From assembly GCA_002412595.1 (NCBI GenBank), contig DHVJ01000037.1, positions 1 to 28,622 on the forward strand: a stretch of DNA of 28,622 nt, read 5' to 3'. The position numbers and the translations under genes were made by a program. Of this stretch, positions 24,061-28,622 are shown piece by piece (positions within the stretch are counted from its first letter, which is position 1; every line of letters begins with the position of its first letter). The notes beneath the pieces are model-generated. The model saw nothing but the letters and a program-made list of their open reading frames with translations. It did no database searches and was not told where the DNA came from. Source of the stretch: Anaerolineaceae bacterium UBA5211 (GTDB lineage Bacteria; Chloroflexota; Anaerolineae; Anaerolineales; Anaerolineaceae).

Positions 24061-24993
24061 TCAAGCCGTCAGGCGTTCCTTTAACAAAGCCAATACATCC
24101 TCCGATTTCACGTCCAGGCATACTTTGACCGGTGTGCGTTCTTCCCATTGGTGATTCCAATCCGCTACAGTCTGCCCCACGCAGCGCCCTTCCGTTTCCA
24201 CGAAAACCGCCACTTCTTCGGTAGTGAATAAGTCCGCATCAATGACATACGAGATGGCCGAAGGATCGTGTGTGTAAATGGCACCGTTCAAGCCATACAT
24301 ATCCGCAAAGAATTTTTGATAACAAGGCAGGATCTTTTCTATAAAGCGTACCGCCGGGTTATCGGCCTTGAAGAGCATTTGCTGGAATTCGGGTGTAATG
24401 ATGGTCTTGTGGGTAACATCCAGCCCGACCAAAACCAGCGGCCAGCCAGCCGCCATGACGATATCCGCCGCGTGCGGGTCGTGGTAGATATTGGCTTCTG
24501 CTACCGGGGTCATATTACCCGGATGGGCTACCACCCCGCCCATAACCACCACTTCTTTGATCAAGCCGGCGATGCCGGGGTCAAGGCGCAAAGCCAAGGC
24601 CAGGTTGGTCAGCGGGCCAACCGGCACCAATGTAACCTCACCCGGGTAAGCGTGCGCCATTTCAACAATAAATTCTGCCGCACTTTGATCCAACGGTTGA
24701 CCCTGCGGCGCGGGCGGGTGGGTGTTGCCCATGCCGTCCTCACCGTGCACCCAGGTGCCCAATTTTTCCAGCGGGAATACCAACGGCACATCACTGCCGC
24801 GCGCCACGGGAATGTTTCCGTGACCCTCCAGCTCAACCAGACGCAGCGCATTTTGCGCGGTGACCTCGCCCGGCGCGTTGCCGAACACACTGGTCAGGCC
24901 AATCACCTCCACCTCAGGTGAACGCAGCGCGGTTAGAATGGCGATGGTATCATCCACGCCCGGGTCGGTATCGATAATGATCTTTTTTGCCAT
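24061..24993 (-). CDS. Nucleoside hydrolase (inosine-uridine preferring family)
   Basis: 310 residues. Cleaves the N-glycosidic bond of ribonucleosides to base plus ribose in salvage. The calcium-binding signature IIIDTDPGVDDTIAIL (5-20) supplies D8, D10, D14 and D15. Other conserved pieces are VPVGPLTNLALAL (about 121-133), VVMGGVV (about 148-154), EANIYHDPHAADIVM (about 165-179), and the late YTHDPSAI (about 239-246) whose His is near the active site. Base preference cannot be told. GGAGAA precedes ATG 24993 by a short spacer. It stands alone, ending at the shared terminator. Confidence 0.93.
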   Translation of the reverse strand: MAKKIIIDTDPGVDDTIAILTALRSPEVEVIGLTSVFGNAPGEVTAQNALRLVELEGHGNIPVARGSDVPLVFPLEKLGTWVHGEDGMGNTHPPAPQGQPLDQSAAEFIVEMAHAYPGEVTLVPVGPLTNLALALRLDPGIAGLIKEVVVMGGVVAHPGNMTPVAEANIYHDPHAADIVMAAGWPLVLVGLDVTHKTIITPEFQQMLFKADNPAVRFIEKILPCYQKFFADMYGLNGAIYTHDPSAISYVIDADLFTTEEVAVFVETEGRCVGQTVADWNHQWEERTPVKVCLDVKSEDVLALLKERLTA

Positions 24994-25075
24994 TAAATTC
25001 TCCTGTGAAAAAGTTTAAATAAAACCACATTCCATTGAAGCAATCTATTGGGAACGTAATAGGGTTTCAGAGCGC

Positions 25076-25681
25076 TCACAAATCCTGGCGGCCAGCCAGG
25101 GCCCGCAGCAGGGTATTTTGGTCAGCATATTCCAGGTCGCCGCCCACCGGCAAGCCGCGCGCCAGGCGCGTTAGATGTACCGGGTAAGCTTCCAGACGCT
25201 GGCGTAAGTAAAGCGCGGTCGCGTCGCCTTCCATGCTGGGATTGGTGGCCACAATAACCTCTTTAATATCGCCAGCTTTGACGCGTTCCTCTAATTCGTC
25301 TATGCGCAGATTATCCGGCCCGATACCCTCAATAGGCGACAGCGCACCGTGCAGCACATGGTAGCGGCCCAGAAAGCCGGCCGTGCGTTCCATTGCCAGC
25401 ACATCCATGGGGTCTTCAACAACGCAAATTTGTCCCGTATTTCGCTCCGGGCTGGCACAGATATCACAGATATCATGCCCGGCCACAGTGATATTGAAGC
25501 AAATCTGACAGAAACCGGTGGCGGTTTTAATATCCTTCAAGGCTGCTGAAAGGTCGGCAGATACCTCGAGCGGCGCGCGCAGCATGTAAAAAGCCAGGCG
25601 TGAGGCGGTTTTAGGGCCGATGCCTGGCAGGCGTTCAAAGGCCAGGATCAGTTTTTCCAGCGGTTCAGGCAGAATAGCCAT
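25076..25681 (-). CDS. recR: Recombination mediator RecR
   Basis: Loads RecA at gaps with RecF/RecO. 201 residues: N-terminal helix-hairpin-helix (LPGIGPKTASRLAFYML, 18-34), the zinc finger C58/C61/C72/C75 (FCQICFNITVAGHDICDIC), the Toprim domain beginning ICVVEDPMDVLAMER (85-99), and the family end with YTRLARGLPVG-like 'LTRLARGLPVGGDLEYAD'. It starts 12 nt after ybaB, in the classic dnaX-ybaB-recR order. An AGGAA ribosome site lies about 10 nt before ATG 25681. Confidence 0.97.
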   Translation of the reverse strand: MAILPEPLEKLILAFERLPGIGPKTASRLAFYMLRAPLEVSADLSAALKDIKTATGFCQICFNITVAGHDICDICASPERNTGQICVVEDPMDVLAMERTAGFLGRYHVLHGALSPIEGIGPDNLRIDELEERVKAGDIKEVIVATNPSMEGDATALYLRQRLEAYPVHLTRLARGLPVGGDLEYADQNTLLRALAGRQDL

Positions 25682-25693
25682 GCAAGTTAATTC

Positions 25694-26017
25694 CTATTTA
25701 AGACCGCCCAGACCACCACTGATCGGGCCCAGCTTTTTTGTCATCAGCTTGCGCGATTTATCCAGCGCGTCGTTGACGGCCATGAGCACCAGGGTCTGCA
25801 AGTTCTCCGGTTTCATATCGCGTATCTTTTCACTGTCCAGGCTGATGGATTCACATTTCTGCGCTCCGGTCATGACCACTTCCACCGCACCGCCGCCAGC
25901 CGAGCCCACCACAGTTTCTTTTTCCAATTCTTTTTGGGCTTTCTTGAGCTGGTCCTGCATTTGTTTGAGCTGTTTCATCATGCCGCCACTATCACCGCCC
26001 ATCATATTTTTCATCAT
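25694..26017 (-). CDS. YbaB/EbfC nucleoid-associated protein
   Basis: A 107-residue DNA-binding protein of the YbaB/EbfC family, which forms tweezer-like dimers. Met/Gly-rich start (MMKNMMGGDSGGMMKQLKQM), the long amphipathic helix QMQDQLKKAQKELEKETVVG, the beta region GGGAVEVVMTGAQKCESISL, and the C-terminal helix LVLMAVNDALDKSRKL. GAGGT precedes ATG 26017. Located between dnaX (28 nt) and recR (12 nt), the usual operon. Confidence 0.95.
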   Translation of the reverse strand: MMKNMMGGDSGGMMKQLKQMQDQLKKAQKELEKETVVGSAGGGAVEVVMTGAQKCESISLDSEKIRDMKPENLQTLVLMAVNDALDKSRKLMTKKLGPISGGLGGLK

Positions 26018-26045
26018 AAGTTACCTCTCAATCAATAATTTAATA

Positions 26046-27725
26046 TTATTCTTTTTTAGTGATCTTACCGCCCAGGGACAACGCGGTACCCACCATGCCA
26101 TCGCGATCAATCCCTTCCGGGAATTCTGATTCTTCCTGACCGGCCACACGGCAGTCAATTTCGATATCCACACCGGTTACCTGGTGGACAGCCTGGCGTG
26201 CTTTTTCCAGGTTTTGCCCATTTTCCATTTTAGAGCGTACAAAATCGGTGGCAAAACTCAAAACCAGGCGGCCTTTATGCGTGCTCACCGAACGGCAGGA
26301 ATTGAGCAGTGCAGCCGTCTCCGGGGAAATTTTGCGTGCTTCCAGGCGAATTTCTTTCCATTTATCTTGAATAAGGCCGATATCACCCTCGCCCGCCGGG
26401 CGGGCAGCTACAGGCTGGCCAGCCTGTAGCGGAGTAGATACCTCTTCCGGTTCAACCTTTGCGGTTTCTTTCACGTCCCCAACACTCTGTTTTGCAGCTC
26501 CTGCTTGATCAGCTTGCGGCCGGGGCGCGCTCTCCTGCGTTTTCGCAGGCTTCCTGGGAGCCGGGTCCGCTTTTTGGGGAGCCTCTTTTTGTTTTTGCGG
26601 CGATGCGGGCGGATTTTCCTGTTTGGCAGGTGAGGAGGAGGGCTGAATAGTTTGGGTTGTGAGGCTGGTCAAAGCCAGCTCTAACTGCAGCCCGGGCTGC
26701 CAGCCCAGACTGGTCTGCTGGGCAGCGTGGTCAAAAGCCCGGATGGCTGCCAGTAATTTATCCAAACTGAAACGTTCAGCCATCGTGCGCATCTTCTGCT
26801 GTTCTTCGGGAGTCGCTTCCAATTGTTCGACGTTGCCCATGCGCACCATCAGCAGCGCACGCAGCAAATCCACCAGCTGGCGGGCAAATTGGCGCGGGTC
26901 ACTGCCATTATCCAACGCGCGGTTGACCAACGCAATACCCTGTCCAGCGTTTTCGTCCAAAATTGCATCTATGACTTCATAAACACTTTCACCCGCGGCT
27001 GTGCCCAACACCTGCTGGGTCAATTCCAGCGTGACCGGACCGCCAGTGGAAGCCAGCTGATCCAACAGTGAAACCGCGTCGCGCATACTGCCGGTGGCCT
27101 GGCGCGCGATGGCGGTCAGTGCGGCCGGTTCAACTTCAACGTTTTCCTTTTCGGCAATCTCTTTCAAGAGTGCCTGGATAAAGTTGAGCGGGATGCGGCG
27201 GAACTCATGACGTTGGCAGCGCGACAACACCGTGGCCGGGATTTTATGCACTTCGGTAGTGGCCAGCACAAAGATAGCGTGCGCAGGCGGTTCCTCCAGG
27301 GTTTTCAACAGCGCGTTGAAAGCGGCGTTGGAGAGCATGTGCACTTCATCGATGATATAGACCTTGTAGCGGCCCTTGTTGGGCGAGAAATTGATCTTCT
27401 CGCGCAGGTCGCGGATGTCGTCCACGCTGGTGTTGGAAGCCGCGTCAATCTCGATCAGGTCTAGAAAACGGCCCTGGTTGATCTCTTGGCAGTTGGCGCA
27501 CTGGTTGCAGGGGCGCGCGCTTTGGTCTTCGGCCAGGCAGTTGACCGCCTTGGCAATGATGCGCGCCGTGGTGGTCTTGCCGGTGCCGCGCGGGCCGGAA
27601 AACAGGTAGGCATGCGCCAAGTTGCCCTGTTCCAGCGAGCTGCGCAGGGTGCGCACCACGTGTTCCTGCCCGACGACTTCATCCCAACCCAGGGGGCGCC
27701 ATTTACGATAATAAGCCTGTGACAT
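26046..27725 (-). CDS. dnaX: DNA polymerase III subunits gamma/tau
   Basis: Clamp-loader ATPase that opens the sliding clamp and links polymerase cores. 559 residues: AAA+ domain with Walker A GPRGTGKT (44-51), zinc module C63/C73/C76/C79, Walker B IIDEVHML (124-131), sensor-1 region, and the SRC arginine-finger motif at 168-170. The lid and collar helices run to about 365, a Pro/Lys/Ala/Glu-rich linker spans roughly 365-450, and a C-terminal tau-like domain ends at 559. First gene of dnaX-ybaB-recR. An AAGGA ribosome site lies about 13 nt before ATG 27725. The TATAAT read on minus near 27773-27778 is a possible -10. Confidence 0.96.
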   Translation of the reverse strand: MSQAYYRKWRPLGWDEVVGQEHVVRTLRSSLEQGNLAHAYLFSGPRGTGKTTTARIIAKAVNCLAEDQSARPCNQCANCQEINQGRFLDLIEIDAASNTSVDDIRDLREKINFSPNKGRYKVYIIDEVHMLSNAAFNALLKTLEEPPAHAIFVLATTEVHKIPATVLSRCQRHEFRRIPLNFIQALLKEIAEKENVEVEPAALTAIARQATGSMRDAVSLLDQLASTGGPVTLELTQQVLGTAAGESVYEVIDAILDENAGQGIALVNRALDNGSDPRQFARQLVDLLRALLMVRMGNVEQLEATPEEQQKMRTMAERFSLDKLLAAIRAFDHAAQQTSLGWQPGLQLELALTSLTTQTIQPSSSPAKQENPPASPQKQKEAPQKADPAPRKPAKTQESAPRPQADQAGAAKQSVGDVKETAKVEPEEVSTPLQAGQPVAARPAGEGDIGLIQDKWKEIRLEARKISPETAALLNSCRSVSTHKGRLVLSFATDFVRSKMENGQNLEKARQAVHQVTGVDIEIDCRVAGQEESEFPEGIDRDGMVGTALSLGGKITKKE

Positions 27726-27878
27726 AAGAACTAAAATCCTTCAAGCGAACGGTTAATAATTAGCATGACTGAATTATAAAGGAGGACGGGCAAATTACAG
27801 CGACCATTCCATCATAATCAGCCGAAATTCCCCTAAATATGCGCCGGTGATACAATTGCGGGCAATTAAGAGCCCAAC

Positions 27879-28334
27879 ATGCCCTACCTGATTGACGGCC
27901 ATAACCTGATCCCGTGCGTGCGCGGGCTGAACCTGCAGCAGTTGGATGACGAGCTGGCTCTGATCACGCGCCTGGAGGCCTATTTTCAGAGGCAGCGTAA
28001 GCAAGCTGTGGTGTATTTCGACCATGCCCAACCCGGCGGCAGCCCGGATTTGAAGCGGGCCTTCCTCAAAGTACACTTCGTGCGCCCGCCGGCCATTGCT
28101 GATACCGCCATTTTACAGCATTTACGTAAGTTGAAGGGCGAAGCGCGCAACTGGGTGGTAGTCAGCTCGGATAGTGAAGTGCGCCAGGGGGCGGAACACC
28201 TGGGCGCGCGTGTCATTTCCAGCGAGGCATTCGCCGCTATGTTGGATGAAAAACCCGGAAAAAGCAGAAAAGAAGCCAAACCAGCGGGGGATGATATCGA
28301 TTTTTGGCTGAAACAGTTCCAAAAACGCTCTTAA
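27879..28334 (+). CDS. NYN-domain (YacP-like) RNase-fold protein
   Basis: 151 residues. The N-terminus YLIDGHNLIP (3-12) is the acidic-strand signature of NYN/PIN-like nucleases, with D6 and N9 as expected. VVYFDHAQPGG (about 44-54) and VVVSSDSEVRQGAEHLGARV (about 98-117) supply further conserved Asp residues. YacP/Rae1 relatives cut RNA at ribosomes; whether this one does is unknown. The C-terminal tail is Lys/Glu-rich and ends in a short amphipathic helix. It is divergent from dnaX; TACAAT (27851-27856) is a possible -10. No clear Shine-Dalgarno precedes ATG 27879. Confidence 0.83.
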   Translation: MPYLIDGHNLIPCVRGLNLQQLDDELALITRLEAYFQRQRKQAVVYFDHAQPGGSPDLKRAFLKVHFVRPPAIADTAILQHLRKLKGEARNWVVVSSDSEVRQGAEHLGARVISSEAFAAMLDEKPGKSRKEAKPAGDDIDFWLKQFQKRS

Positions 28335-28375
28335 GCGATTTTATATTTCGTTAATAGCTTAAAAAACAATTAAGG

Positions 28376-28381
28376 TATATT
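28376..28381 (+). promoter_or_regulatory. Possible -10 for the candidate ncRNA
   Basis: TATATT about 7 nt before the predicted RNA start. No good -35 (TTAATA at 28351-28356 is 19 nt away). Low confidence by itself; the downstream structure is the main support. Confidence 0.3.
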
Positions 28382-28387
28382 ATGGCT

Positions 28388-28530
28388 GCATGGCACCCAA
28401 GCTCACAAAGCTGCGGTGTCAGTACCGCCAGAATCTCCCCGGAGCGCCCCTCCTCGCGCCGGAGATCCCTATGGGTAACTGGTGGGAATCCCTCCCTTGG
28501 ACCGCCGGGTAAAACCGGCGGTCAGTTTTT
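28388..28530 (+). ncRNA. Candidate structured non-coding RNA
   Basis: About 140 nt with no ORF but dense pairing. Stem I: TGGCACC (28391-28397) with GGTGTCA (28415-28421; one G-T pair), inner AGCT/AGCT. Stem II: CCGCCAG (28425-28431) with CTGGTGG (28479-28485), enclosing ATCTCC (28433-28438)/GGAGAT (28461-28466) and the small CCC-TAT-GGG hairpin (28467-28475), i.e. a three-way junction. GCGGT/ACCGC (28413-28428 area) is a competing pairing. It ends in a perfect terminator. It does not match the signature sequences I know for SRP, 6S, tmRNA, RNase P or the common riboswitches. The downstream gene is a tRNA after the terminator, so it is more likely a free RNA than a riboswitch. Confidence 0.5.
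28500..28530 (+). terminator. Intrinsic terminator of the candidate ncRNA
   Basis: A perfect 9-bp stem GACCGCCGG (28500-28508) / CCGGCGGTC (28515-28523), loop GTAAAA, then AG and a run of six T. It separates the RNA locus from the tRNA gene. Confidence 0.93.
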
Positions 28531-28559
28531 TAAAGGTTTGCGGGGAAAATAGAGAATGC

Positions 28560-28565
28560 TATAAT
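28560..28565 (+). promoter_or_regulatory. -10 box of the tRNA-Arg gene
   Basis: Perfect TATAAT 11 nt upstream of the tRNA 5' end, the usual distance. A poor -35 (TTTGCG at 28537-28542) is 17 nt upstream. Confidence 0.6.
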
Positions 28566-28576
28566 AAATGCGCAAT

Positions 28577-28622
28577 GCCCCAGTGGCTCAAATGGATAGA
28601 GCGAGGCACTCCTAACGCCTAG
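28577..28622 (+). tRNA. tRNA-Arg(CCT), 3' end cut by window
   Basis: Acceptor strand GCCCCAG (28577-28583), TG, D-stem GCTC/GAGC around loop AAATGGATA (28586-28602), and anticodon arm AGGCA / CGCCT with loop CTCCTAA, giving anticodon CCT (28611-28613), which reads AGG Arg codons. The last pair of the anticodon stem is an A-C mismatch. The variable loop, T-arm and 3' acceptor lie beyond the window. Confidence 0.9.

Noticed and set aside
26046..26060. A-rich run near the dnaX 3' end as a gamma/tau frameshift site
   Set aside because: The run encodes the last residues (TKKE) just before the stop; slipping there would barely change the product, and no internal slippery site is evident.
1..28622. 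CRISPR arrays, rRNA genes, replication origin
   Set aside because: No regularly spaced repeats, no rRNA segments and no DnaA-box cluster were noticed on reading.

Overview
The window looks like a stretch of bacterial chromosome from a Chloroflexota member, most likely Anaerolineae. This is an inference from gene content, protein style and moderate GC, not from a search. Support comes from a MalT-type ATPase/LuxR regulator, an HtrA lipoprotein with Chloroflexota-like PDZ domains, a patatin-like protein, a PlsY variant, and a housekeeping set (ftsK, gyrB, dnaX-ybaB-recR).

Layout. 1-4.2 kb (minus strand): ftsK, then an ECF sigma factor overlapping its membrane-bound putative anti-sigma partner. 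4.3-5.0 kb (plus): a DUF429 protein that may be read from a leaderless transcript. 5.04-5.69 kb: no long gene, but a promoter, a 32-codon ORF and an intrinsic terminator form a compact unit, followed by strong hairpins. 5.64-9.18 kb: a clearly AT-rich accessory island with an HNH nuclease-like protein carrying a TPR-like tail (minus), and, divergently, a UGT-like glycosyltransferase and two unrecognised proteins, one of them membrane-bound. 9.2-10.75 kb (minus): pentapeptide-repeat protein and PfkB-family sugar kinase. 10.9-15.2 kb (plus): MalT-like regulator, then a methyltransferase-glycosyltransferase fusion preceded by helically phased CCCCCA repeats. 15.3-18.0 kb: patatin-like protein (minus) divergent from an HtrA protease (plus). 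18.1-21.1 kb (minus): gyrB and a membrane protein. 21.2-22.7 kb (plus): membrane protein and plsY. 22.7-25.0 kb: a metallo-beta-lactamase-fold protein lacking two metal ligands, a GlsB/YeaQ small membrane protein, and a nucleoside hydrolase. 25.1-27.7 kb (minus): the dnaX-ybaB-recR repair/replication operon. 27.9 kb to the end (plus): NYN-domain protein, a candidate structured non-coding RNA with its own terminator, and the 5' part of tRNA-Arg(CCT), cut by the window edge.

How the genes relate: the clear functional groups are dnaX-ybaB-recR, the sigma/anti-sigma pair, and pfkB with the pentapeptide protein. The MalT-like regulator may control the fusion gene next to it. The island and the two RNA-like loci are the least explained parts and the best places to look for something new.
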